This document shows, piece after piece, positions 1-5,157 of a DNA stretch of 8,965 bases. The translations under genes were made by a program, and so were the position numbers. Below the pieces are notes generated by a model, which saw nothing but the letters and a program-made list of their open reading frames with translations, was not told where the DNA came from and ran no database searches. Origin of the DNA: Litoribrevibacter sp041590855 (lineage in GTDB: Bacteria; Pseudomonadota; Gammaproteobacteria; Pseudomonadales; Litoribrevibacteraceae); the NCBI GenBank assembly GCA_041590855.1, contig JBFHTA010000158.1:1-8965 (forward strand), in the 5' to 3' direction. Positions within the stretch are counted from its first letter, which is position 1; each line of letters opens with the position of its first letter.

Positions 1-393
1 ATTCCATTAGCCATTACCCGTCCGGATCTCGATCTTACCTTGCTGGACAGCAACGGTAAAAAGACCCGATTTCTAACTCAGGCGAAGGTCAGTCTCGGTT
101 TGGATAACGTGACCGTGATTCATGGTCGGGTTGAGGACGCCATAGCCGATCAGAAAACCGATAAAAGATTCCAGATCGTCACTTCAAGAGCCTTTGCATC
201 CTTATCAGATATGGTTACACTGGCTCGTGACACGCTCGCTGAGGACGGCCATTTTGTCGCCATGAAAGGGGTAATCCCGGAAGACGAAATAGCTGACTTG
301 CCTGAATGGGCAAAGGTGGAGCAGATTATTCCTCTGGATGTCCCGAATCTGAACGCCGAGCGTCACTTGATCATTCTTTCCGATCAACATTGA
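1..393 (+). CDS. rsmG: RsmG, 16S rRNA (guanine-N7)-methyltransferase, C-terminal part (5' end outside window)
   Basis: The reading frame is open from the first base, so the N-terminus is missing. About 130 residues remain of a family usually 205-215 long. RsmG (GidB) uses S-adenosylmethionine to methylate G527 of 16S rRNA in the 30S decoding region. The visible part starts at IPLAI, just after the glycine-rich SAM loop. It continues with the LTLLDSNGKKTRF stretch (window residues 12-24), whose aspartate is expected to contact SAM, and then the family motif TSRAFASL (residues 61-68). The C-terminus ERHLIIL matches the usual end of the family. A TTG at 40 could be taken for a start, but it lies inside the conserved core and is not one. 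The gene stands upstream of parAB, a common arrangement near the origin where mnmG usually precedes rsmG. No defect is seen in the part present. Confidence 0.95.
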   Translation: MPLAITRPDLDLTLLDSNGKKTRFLTQAKVSLGLDNVTVIHGRVEDAIADQKTDKRFQIVTSRAFASLSDMVTLARDTLAEDGHFVAMKGVIPEDEIADLPEWAKVEQIIPLDVPNLNAERHLIILSDQH

Positions 394-424
394 TCGTCAC
401 CAGTCCGCCCGAAAGGTAACGGAC
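381..424 (+). other. Two consecutive small hairpins at the rsmG stop
   Basis: The first inverted repeat is CGATCA-ACAT-TGATCG at 381-396; its right arm contains the rsmG TGA stop (391-393). Seven bases later GTCCG (403-407) can pair with CGGAC (420-424). Inside that, CC-GAAA-GG (409-416) forms a GNRA tetraloop. Neither stem is followed by a run of T, so this is not a standard intrinsic terminator. It could stabilise or process the mRNA between rsmG and parA. Function is not shown by the sequence. Confidence 0.35.
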
Positions 425-507
425 AAATGTGGCATAGAGAATGCTTTTCCTAATGAATTATGCTCTGACTTGGATGCAATAAGAACCCTCGTTTAAGGAA
501 TCTGATT

Positions 508-1299
508 GTGGCAAAAATTATTGCGGTAACAAACCAGAAAGGCGGCGTGGGTAAAACGACGACCTGTGTAAACCTAGGGGCATCGTTAACCGCCACTAAG
601 CGTAAAGTACTGGTCATTGACCTGGACCCACAGGGAAATGCAACCATGGGCAGCGGTGTGGACAAACACGATCTTGATCTGTCGGTCTATGATTTGTTGG
701 TGGGAAATGCGCATATCTATGACATCATCAAGAAACAAACTCCGGCCGGGTACGATTTGATTCCGGCCAACGGGGATTTGACGGCGGCAGAAGTGGAATT
801 GCTCGATACCGACTTCAAAGAGCTTCGCTTACGCAATACCTTAAATGACGTACGGGAACTCTATGATTACGTACTGATTGATTGTCCTCCGTCGCTGAAC
901 ATGTTGACGGTGAATGCATTGACCGCCGCAAGTGGCGTGGTTATTCCGATGCAGTGTGAATATTATGCGTTGGAAGGACTCAGTGCTTTGATGAGTACCA
1001 TTAACCAGATTTCAGAGCGTGTGAATCCGGCCTTGAAAGTGGAAGGCATCATTCGCACTATGTTTGATCCTCGCAGCAGCTTAACCAAAGACGTGTCCGA
1101 GCAACTGATGGAGTTTTTTGATGGTAAGGTATATACCACAGTGATTCCCCGAAATGTTCGGTTGGCCGAAGCGCCGAGTCATGGTTTACCTGTGATCATG
1201 TATGATCGTAACTCCAAAGGCGCAAAAGCCTATTTGGCGTTGGCCGGTGAAGTGAATCGTAAAACCAAGCAAGAAAGAGACGCGCTGGTACCCGCTTAA
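508..1299 (+). CDS. parA: ParA (Soj-like), chromosome-partitioning ATPase
   Basis: This 263-residue protein is a short chromosomal ParA without the N-terminal DNA-binding domain of plasmid type Ia proteins. It binds ATP, dimerises on the nucleoid and is released when ParB stimulates hydrolysis, moving the origin region toward the cell poles. The deviant Walker A motif KGGVGKTT is at residues 11-18, with the signature lysine K11 and the phosphate-binding K16. Walker A' is IDLDPQGN at 37-44, with the hydrolysis-linked D40. Walker B is YVLIDCPPS around D125. The family C-terminal block IPRNVRLAEAPSHG covers 213-226. The start is GTG at 508, preceded by AAGGAA (495-500) at a 7-base spacing; translation from there begins directly with MAKIIAVTNQ, as in homologues. 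parB follows after 52 bases and the two are almost certainly cotranscribed. The gap in front holds no promoter I could support. Confidence 0.96.
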   Translation: MAKIIAVTNQKGGVGKTTTCVNLGASLTATKRKVLVIDLDPQGNATMGSGVDKHDLDLSVYDLLVGNAHIYDIIKKQTPAGYDLIPANGDLTAAEVELLDTDFKELRLRNTLNDVRELYDYVLIDCPPSLNMLTVNALTAASGVVIPMQCEYYALEGLSALMSTINQISERVNPALKVEGIIRTMFDPRSSLTKDVSEQLMEFFDGKVYTTVIPRNVRLAEAPSHGLPVIMYDRNSKGAKAYLALAGEVNRKTKQERDALVPA

Positions 1300-1351
1300 G
1301 GGTGGCATGTCTATCAGGGACTGACGCAAGTTAAAGGTGTAAAAAGAAACA

Positions 1352-2242
1352 ATGGCAGCGAAAAAACGTGGATTAGGTCGGGGATTGGATGCATTGCTGG
1401 GGGCGACAGCGCCAAAAGCAACGGCGACGGCAGAGCAAACTTCAGCCAATTCAAATTCTCAGGACGGAACCCTATCCGACGTGCCAGTAGAATTTGTCCA
1501 GCGTGGTAAGTATCAGCCCCGTATCGAAATAGACCCGGCTTCTCTGGAAGAGTTGGCTGCCTCCATCAAAGCACAAGGCGTAATGCAACCGATCGTGATT
1601 CGTCCGATTAAAGCCAATCGCTATGAAATCATCGCGGGGGAGCGTCGCTGGCGTGCTGCTCAAATGGCGGGACTTGAAAAAGTACCCGCGATTATTCGTG
1701 AAGTGGCCGACGAAGCCGCCATCGCCATGGCGTTGATTGAGAATATTCAACGAGAAGATCTCAATCCCATTGAAGAAGCCAGAGCACTTTCCCGGTTGCA
1801 GGAAGAGTTTGAACTGACCCAGCAAGAAGTGGCGGATGCCGTCGGTAAATCCCGTACAGCAGTCACTAACTTGTTGCGGTTAATGAATCTGGAAGACGAA
1901 GTAAAAACCTTGTTGGAACGGGGGGATCTCGATATGGGGCATGCAAGAGCCCTGTTATCATTAGAATCAGTCCAACAGGTAGAATTGGCTCGAAAAGTTG
2001 TGGCGGATAGCCTGACGGTGCGCCAAACAGAGGCACTGGTCAAAAAGTTGTTGAATGGTGAAGCGGATAAACCTGCTTCAAACAAACGCATCGATCCGGA
2101 CATCACCCGCCTCGAAGAAACGCTGGCGAAACGTCTGGGTTCCCCGGTGAAGATCAGTCACAGTGATAAAGGTAAAGGCAAACTGACCATCAGTTATTCA
2201 AATCTTGACGAACTTGATGGTATTTTGAGTCACTTAAAGTAA
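1352..2242 (+). CDS. parB: ParB (Spo0J-like), chromosome-partitioning CTPase/parS-binding protein
   Basis: This 296-residue protein has the full chromosomal ParB layout. The N-terminal ParA-activating peptide is KKRGLGRGLDALLG (4-17), followed by a low-complexity Ala/Thr/Ser linker to about residue 42. The CTP-binding N-domain includes QPRIEIDPASLEELAASI (55-72), the GERRWRAA box (96-103) and ENIQREDLNPIEEA (130-143). A helix-turn-helix lies around TQQEVADAVGKSRTAVTNLL (156-175). The C-terminal dimerisation domain runs from about 245 to 296. ParB loads at parS, switches to a sliding DNA clamp with CTP and stimulates ParA. The ATG at 1352 gives the conserved N-terminus. Its Shine-Dalgarno is weak or distant (AAAGGTG at 1333-1339, 12 bases away), which may mean coupling to parA. 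No convincing parS is present in the window. Confidence 0.96.
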   Translation: MAAKKRGLGRGLDALLGATAPKATATAEQTSANSNSQDGTLSDVPVEFVQRGKYQPRIEIDPASLEELAASIKAQGVMQPIVIRPIKANRYEIIAGERRWRAAQMAGLEKVPAIIREVADEAAIAMALIENIQREDLNPIEEARALSRLQEEFELTQQEVADAVGKSRTAVTNLLRLMNLEDEVKTLLERGDLDMGHARALLSLESVQQVELARKVVADSLTVRQTEALVKKLLNGEADKPASNKRIDPDITRLEETLAKRLGSPVKISHSDKGKGKLTISYSNLDELDGILSHLK

Positions 2243-2290
2243 TCTTGTTGGGCGATTTTGAAACTGCACAGCGTGCGAAATGCCTGACTA

Positions 2291-2331
2291 TAGTGGGGTA
2301 AACGGCCGTTTACTCCCTACATCTTGTGTTT
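2291..2331 (+). terminator. Likely intrinsic terminator of parAB
   Basis: A hairpin lies 48 bases after the parB stop. The inner stem GTAAAC (2298-2303) pairs with GTTTAC (2308-2313) around the GC-rich centre GGCC. The stem extends outward with GG pairing CC next to one G-T wobble, and then TAG/CTA after a single bulged T at 2294, to 2291/2319. It is followed by a T-rich but interrupted stretch (ATCTTGTGTTT, 2321-2331). Stem length and position fit a rho-independent terminator; the broken T-tract makes it a moderate call. Confidence 0.5.
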
Positions 2332-2349
2332 GTATATTAAATATACAAA
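2329..2349. promoter_or_regulatory. Perfect 21-bp AT-rich palindrome, candidate operator
   Basis: TTTGTATATT (2329-2338) is the exact reverse complement of AATATACAAA (2340-2349) around a single central A. It lies between the parB terminator-like hairpin and the predicted atp promoter. Its centre is about 38 bases upstream of that promoter's -35 box, or roughly -73 from the expected transcription start. Such symmetry suits a dimeric DNA-binding protein. The AT-only core would also melt easily, and TATATT could itself serve as a -10 box. The binding protein is unknown. Confidence 0.4.
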
Positions 2350-2376
2350 ATTCTGCTACATTTTTTCCCACAGTTG

Positions 2377-2405
2377 TTGAACCCACCTGGCAATATCAAT
2401 ATACT
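2377..2405 (+). promoter_or_regulatory. Sigma-70 promoter of the atp operon (predicted)
   Basis: The -35 box TTGAAC (2377-2382) and -10 box TATACT (2400-2405) are separated by exactly 17 bases. This gives 4 of 6 and 5 of 6 consensus matches at the ideal spacing. Transcription would start near 2412, leaving a leader of about 88 bases before atpI. A T6 run at 2361-2366 falls where an UP element would sit. It is the best promoter-like sequence in the parB-atpI gap and is placed as in other gammaproteobacterial atp operons, upstream of atpI. Confidence 0.55.
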
Positions 2406-2415
2406 TTGCGAACCC

Positions 2416-2458
2416 AAAATCAGGGGTACCGGAATCGGTCGCCTGTTTTCGTGTTTTT
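2416..2458 (+). terminator. Terminator-like hairpin in the predicted atpI leader (possible attenuator)
   Basis: CAGG (2421-2424) pairs with CCTG (2442-2445), and inside it ACCG (2428-2431) pairs with CGGT (2436-2439) around loop GAAT. An A4 run (2416-2419) can pair with the T4 run (2446-2449) past one bulged T, and a further T5 run follows at 2454-2458. This looks like an intrinsic terminator, but it lies downstream of the predicted promoter and 42 bases before the atpI start. It could reduce readthrough into atp genes or act as an attenuator. The asymmetric internal loop (GGT against CG) weakens the stem. If the true promoter were downstream, it would be an ordinary second terminator for parAB. 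Confidence 0.4.
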
Positions 2459-2499
2459 GAATCAAGAAATTGTATGGATTGGTAGAGGATTTAGGCAGT

Positions 2500-2883
2500 A
2501 TGCAGTCAACCATTCCTGCCCCGAAAGTGGTCCGAATTCTCTTGGTTCAATGTGTTGTAACCTGCTTGATGGCAGGTTTATTTTTGGTTTTTAAACACGA
2601 AAACGCAGCATTGTCTGCATTGTCTGCATTGTGTGGTGGAATGATATATACGATTCCTAATGCGTATTTTGTAAGAAAGGCCTGGCAATATACAGGAGCC
2701 AGTCAAGCGGCGAATGCTGTTAGGTCTTTTTACAAAGGTGAAACATGGAAGATGGTATTATCCGCTTCATTGTTTGGCTTGCTGTTTAAGAGTTTTCCTC
2801 AAGCCGACCTGATTGCCGTGTTTGTAACCTTTGTGGCAGCCATGATGAGCAACATCATGGCGCCTTTGTATGTAAAGTTTTGA
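2500..2883 (+). CDS. atpI: AtpI, ATP synthase assembly/accessory membrane protein
   Basis: This small, four-helix inner-membrane protein has 127 residues from the ATG at 2500. Predicted membrane segments are about 11-31, 37-57, 82-99 and 103-121. AtpI is not a structural subunit. It is reported to assist c-ring assembly or stability, and in some bacteria Mg2+ uptake. The family's GE..K motif appears as KGETWK at 79-84, and the last helix ends in a typical AP.Y pattern. The frame is open further upstream to a TTG at 2470. The ATG at 2500 is preferred because AGAGGA (2484-2489) lies 10 bases before it and the length then matches E. coli AtpI (about 126). It is the first gene of the operon; atpB starts 33 bases after its stop. 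A 9-base tandem repeat encodes ALSALSAL in helix 2. The low sequence conservation is normal for this family. Confidence 0.88.
   Translation: MQSTIPAPKVVRILLVQCVVTCLMAGLFLVFKHENAALSALSALCGGMIYTIPNAYFVRKAWQYTGASQAANAVRSFYKGETWKMVLSASLFGLLFKSFPQADLIAVFVTFVAAMMSNIMAPLYVKF
2608..2634 (+). repeat. Three tandem 9-base units inside atpI
   Basis: GCATTGTCT occurs twice in a row (2608-2616, 2617-2625), followed by a third copy with one change (GCATTGTGT, 2626-2634). The units are in frame and encode ALSALSALC in the second membrane helix, so expansion or loss of one unit would keep the frame. It looks like a replication-slippage duplication. Confidence 0.7.
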
Positions 2884-2888
2884 TAACT

Positions 2889-2899
2889 ACTAACCTTTA
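2889..2899 (+). repeat. 11-base element ACTAACCTTTA before atpB, repeated before atpE
   Basis: ACTAACCTTTA is found at 2889-2899, directly before the AGGA upstream of atpB. An identical copy lies at 3784-3794, shortly before the AGGAG of atpE. It may be a shared translation-enhancing leader, or a chance match in AT-rich spacers. Confidence 0.4.
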
Positions 2900-2916
2900 G
2901 GACGTTGAGAGAAACT

Positions 2917-3759
2917 ATGGCCGGAGACGCATTAACCTCTACCGAGTATATCCGACACCACTTGCAAAACCTGACCTACGGTCAAAAAGCAGATGGTACT
3001 TGGGGCTTTGCTCACACTGCTCAAGAAGCTTCCGATATGGGCTTTTGGGCGATTCATGTTGATTCCATGTTCTGGACATTAACATTGGGTGTTCTTTTCC
3101 TTTTCTTATTCCGTAGCGTTGCAAAGAAAGCTGAAACTGGTGTTCCTACCGGCTTCCAGAACTTTGCTGAGATGATTCTTGAATTCATCGATGACACGGT
3201 AAAAGGCTCATTCCATGGCCGTAACCCATTGATCGCTCCGTTGTCTTTGACGATCTTCGTATGGGTGTTCTTAATGAACCTTATGGACCTTATTCCGGTG
3301 GACTGGATTCCGCATGTAAGCACTCTGCTTGGCATCCATTTCATGAAAGTTGTACCAACAACTGACCCGAACATCACGCTGGGTATGGCACTAGGCATCT
3401 TTGCCCTGATCATTTACTACAGCATCAAAATCAAAGGGATTGGCGGCTTCTCTAAAGAGCTTGGCCTACACCCATTCAATCACCCGGTTATGATTCCGTT
3501 CAACTTGGTGCTTGAGCTTGTAAACCTAATTGCAAAACCTATTTCACTTGGCCTTCGTTTGTTTGGAAACATGTATGCCGGTGAGATGATCTTCATCTTG
3601 ATTGCTCTACTGTACAGCGCTGGCTGGGCTCTAGGTGCACTGGGTGGTGTATTGCAATTGGGATGGGCTATTTTCCATATTCTGGTAATCACGCTTCAGG
3701 CTTACATCTTCATGGTTCTTACCGTGGTGTACTTAAGCCAGGCGCATGAAGACCATTAA
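2917..3759 (+). CDS. atpB: ATP synthase Fo subunit a
   Basis: This 280-residue polytopic membrane protein forms the proton half-channels beside the c-ring. The essential stator arginine is R214, in SLGLRLFGNMYAGEMIF (E. coli R210). The other channel residues are present: N218, E223, H254 and Q261, the last two in FHILVITLQAYIFMVLTVVYLS. Membrane segments run roughly 44-66, 108-128, 155-171, 192-232 and 245-275. The N-terminal block RHHLQNLTYGQ...WGFAH, and DLIPVDWIP at 124-132, are typical of Gammaproteobacteria. The ATG at 2917 is chosen over an in-frame TTG at 2905: the TTG has an AGGA only two bases in front of it, while the ATG gives the usual MAGDAL-type start with GAGAG (2907-2911) five bases away. 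The gene lies 33 bases after atpI and 51 before atpE. Confidence 0.97.
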   Translation: MAGDALTSTEYIRHHLQNLTYGQKADGTWGFAHTAQEASDMGFWAIHVDSMFWTLTLGVLFLFLFRSVAKKAETGVPTGFQNFAEMILEFIDDTVKGSFHGRNPLIAPLSLTIFVWVFLMNLMDLIPVDWIPHVSTLLGIHFMKVVPTTDPNITLGMALGIFALIIYYSIKIKGIGGFSKELGLHPFNHPVMIPFNLVLELVNLIAKPISLGLRLFGNMYAGEMIFILIALLYSAGWALGALGGVLQLGWAIFHILVITLQAYIFMVLTVVYLSQAHEDH

Positions 3760-3810
3760 TTAAAAACCTTAAACTTTAACTTAACTAACCTTTAAATTTA
3801 GGAGAAGAAA
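3760..3810 (+). promoter_or_regulatory. A/T-rich translation initiation region of atpE
   Basis: The 51-base spacer is almost free of G until the strong Shine-Dalgarno AGGAG (3800-3804), six bases before the ATG. It holds an imperfect direct repeat, AACCTTAAA (3765-3773) and AACCTTTAAA (3787-3796), and a TTTAACTTAACT stretch. In E. coli an A/U-rich, unstructured sequence before atpE enhances translation of the c subunit, which is needed in many copies per complex. By position and composition this spacer probably does the same; that role is inferred. Confidence 0.5.
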
Positions 3811-4041
3811 ATGGATGCAGGTTTGATCTATATCGCAAGCGCATTGTTGATCGGTCTAGGTGCACTAGGTACTGCAATCGGTTTTGGTTTGCTAGGCGGT
3901 CGTCTACTTGAAGGTACTGCGCGTCAACCTGAGTTGGCTCCAATGCTTCAAGGTAAGATGTTCCTAATGGCTGGTCTATTGGACGCGGTTCCTATGATCG
4001 GTGTTGGTATCGCAATGTACCTAATCTTCGCAGTAGCTTAA
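3811..4041 (+). CDS. atpE: ATP synthase Fo subunit c (proteolipid)
   Basis: This 76-residue hairpin of two membrane helices forms the rotating c-ring. Helix 1 (about 5-32) carries the glycine-rich packing motif GLGALGTAIGFGLLGG. The polar loop ARQPE (37-41) contacts gamma and epsilon. Helix 2 contains the proton-carrying D58 in GLLDAVPMIGVG (E. coli D61). The residue after D58 is alanine and the carboxylate is Asp, so the Na+-type signature is absent and proton coupling is expected. The start has the best Shine-Dalgarno in the window (AGGAG, spacing 6). Codon use is strongly biased: leucine is TTG, CTA or CTT with no CTG, and arginine is only CGT, as expected of the most highly translated gene of the operon. 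It is followed by a 66-base spacer with a duplicated hairpin. Confidence 0.98.
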   Translation: MDAGLIYIASALLIGLGALGTAIGFGLLGGRLLEGTARQPELAPMLQGKMFLMAGLLDAVPMIGVGIAMYLIFAVA

Positions 4042-4043
4042 TT

Positions 4044-4080
4044 AATTTTTGGTTTACCCGAAATTTTTGGTTACCGAAAA
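4044..4080 (+). repeat. Tandem imperfect 19-20 base repeat forming two hairpins, atpE-atpF gap
   Basis: AATTTTTGGTTTACCCGAAA (4044-4063) is followed by AATTTTTGGTTACCGAAAA (4062-4080), a near-copy overlapping it by two bases. Each unit folds on itself: TTTTGG with CCGAAA in the first, and TTTTTGG with CCGAAAA around loop TTA in the second, each with one G-T wobble. They begin two bases after the atpE stop. Possible roles are protecting the atpE mRNA 3' end, a processing site, or partial termination lowering atpF and downstream expression. Confidence 0.6.
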
Positions 4081-4107
4081 TAAATTCACTGTATTAGGGG
4101 TGTTGGC

Positions 4108-4578
4108 GTGAACATTAACTTGACACTGATTGGCCAAACTATCGCGTTTGCGGTTTTTGTCTGGTTCTGCATGAAGTATGTGTGGCCACCTTTGATGGCT
4201 GCCCTTCAAGAGCGTCAGAAGAAAATTGCTGATGGTTTGGATGCAGCAAATCGCGCTGAACGTGATCTGGAGCTTGCTCAAGAAAAAGCAGGGCAACAGT
4301 TACGTGAAGGCAAAGAAGAAGCTGCAAAACTAATCGAGCAAGCCAACAAGCGTGCAAATCAAATCATTGAAGAAGCGAAAGAAGCTGCTCAAGCGGAAGG
4401 TGACCGTATCAAAGCGGGTGCTGAAGCTGAGATTGAGCAGGAAGTGAACCGTGCGAAAGAAGCACTACGTTCACAAGTCGCAGCATTGGCAGTAGCTGGT
4501 GCAGCACAGATTCTTGAGCGCTCCGTCGATGAAAGTGCACATAAAGAGCTGCTCGACAAACTTGCGTCGGAGCTATAA
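4108..4578 (+). CDS. atpF: ATP synthase Fo subunit b
   Basis: This 156-residue peripheral stalk subunit is the same length as E. coli b. An N-terminal membrane helix (about 4-22) is followed by the conserved MKYVWPPLM hinge (22-30). The rest is a long charged helix that dimerises as a right-handed coiled coil, with the tract IIEEAKEAAQAEGDRIKAGA in the middle. The delta-binding C-terminus is AVAGAAQILERSVDE. The dimer holds the alpha3beta3 head still against rotation. Translation starts at GTG (4108), with AGGGG (4096-4100) seven bases upstream; this yields MNINLTLIGQTIAF, aligning with MNLNATILGQAIAF in E. coli. The GTG start and the hairpins ahead of it both fit lower output than atpE (two b subunits against about ten c). 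Confidence 0.97.
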   Translation: MNINLTLIGQTIAFAVFVWFCMKYVWPPLMAALQERQKKIADGLDAANRAERDLELAQEKAGQQLREGKEEAAKLIEQANKRANQIIEEAKEAAQAEGDRIKAGAEAEIEQEVNRAKEALRSQVAALAVAGAAQILERSVDESAHKELLDKLASEL

Positions 4579-4592
4579 GCAGAGGTTGATCA

Positions 4593-5129
4593 ATGGCTGA
4601 ATTAACCACACTAGCGCGGCCGTACGCAAAAGCAGCTTTTAAGTTTGCTCTTGAGAACAGCCAATTAGATCAGTGGTCAGCGGGCTTGGGTGTAAGCGCC
4701 CAGGTAGTAGCAGACGAAGACGCAGCTCGCGTTTTATCGGCACCGCAACTGACTGCCGACGAGAAAGCAAATCTGATTATTGATATTTGTGGAGATAACA
4801 TCACAGACGGTTTGAAAAACTTCTTGTCTGTATTATCCGCAAACCATCGTTTGGCTCTATTGCCAGACATTTCAGCTTTGTTTGACAAATTGAAAGCCGA
4901 TCAAGAACAGTCCATTGATGTAGAAATTACATCAGCGTTTGATCTGGCGAATGAGGAACAACAAAAACTGGCGCAAGCATTGAGTCAGAAGTTCAATCGT
5001 GAAATTCATGTTTCTGGTGAAACTGACAAATCATTGATTGGCGGTGTTGTCATTCGTTCAGGCGATATGGTGATTGACGGCTCAGTGGCTGGACGACTCA
5101 AGAAGTTGGCCGAAGCGATCAATTCCTAA
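4593..5129 (+). CDS. atpH: ATP synthase F1 subunit delta
   Basis: This 178-residue subunit (E. coli 177) caps the alpha3beta3 head and joins it to the b dimer. The N-terminal helical domain opens with LARPYAKAAFKFA (7-19). The C-terminal domain ends with the family signature GGVVIRSGDMVIDGSVAGRL (150-169). The ATG at 4593 has AGAGGT (4581-4586) six bases upstream. It follows atpF after only 14 bases, so translational coupling is likely. No cysteine pair or other unusual feature stands out. Confidence 0.97.
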   Translation: MAELTTLARPYAKAAFKFALENSQLDQWSAGLGVSAQVVADEDAARVLSAPQLTADEKANLIIDICGDNITDGLKNFLSVLSANHRLALLPDISALFDKLKADQEQSIDVEITSAFDLANEEQQKLAQALSQKFNREIHVSGETDKSLIGGVVIRSGDMVIDGSVAGRLKKLAEAINS

Positions 5130-5157
5130 GTTGCCTTTGAGCATTGAGGATAAAAGC

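Noticed and set aside
657..665. DnaA-box-like TGTGGACAA (reverse complement TTGTCCACA)
   Set aside because: A single one-mismatch copy inside parA coding sequence, with no cluster or AT-rich unwinding region; not evidence for an origin.
2470..2499. TTG start ten codons upstream of the chosen atpI start
   Set aside because: There is no ribosome site before it, while the ATG at 2500 has AGAGGA at good spacing and gives the usual length.
2280..2594. Open frame of 104 codons across the parB-atpI gap
   Set aside because: It crosses the terminator-like hairpin, palindrome and promoter and runs into atpI in another frame. It has no Shine-Dalgarno and its protein shows no recognisable features.
2905..2916. 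TTG start four codons upstream of the chosen atpB start
   Set aside because: The AGGA motif is only two bases away, too close to serve it; the ATG gives the expected MAGDAL-type N-terminus.
3811..4041. Possibility that the c-ring is Na+-coupled, as in some marine bacteria
   Set aside because: The ion-binding residue is Asp (D58) followed by Ala; the Gln...Glu-Ser/Thr pattern of Na+ rings is absent.
5074..5157. Upstream extension of atpA into atpH (28 extra codons)
   Set aside because: The extra residues are out-of-frame atpH sequence. The ATG at 5158 has a proper Shine-Dalgarno and matches the conserved alpha N-terminus.
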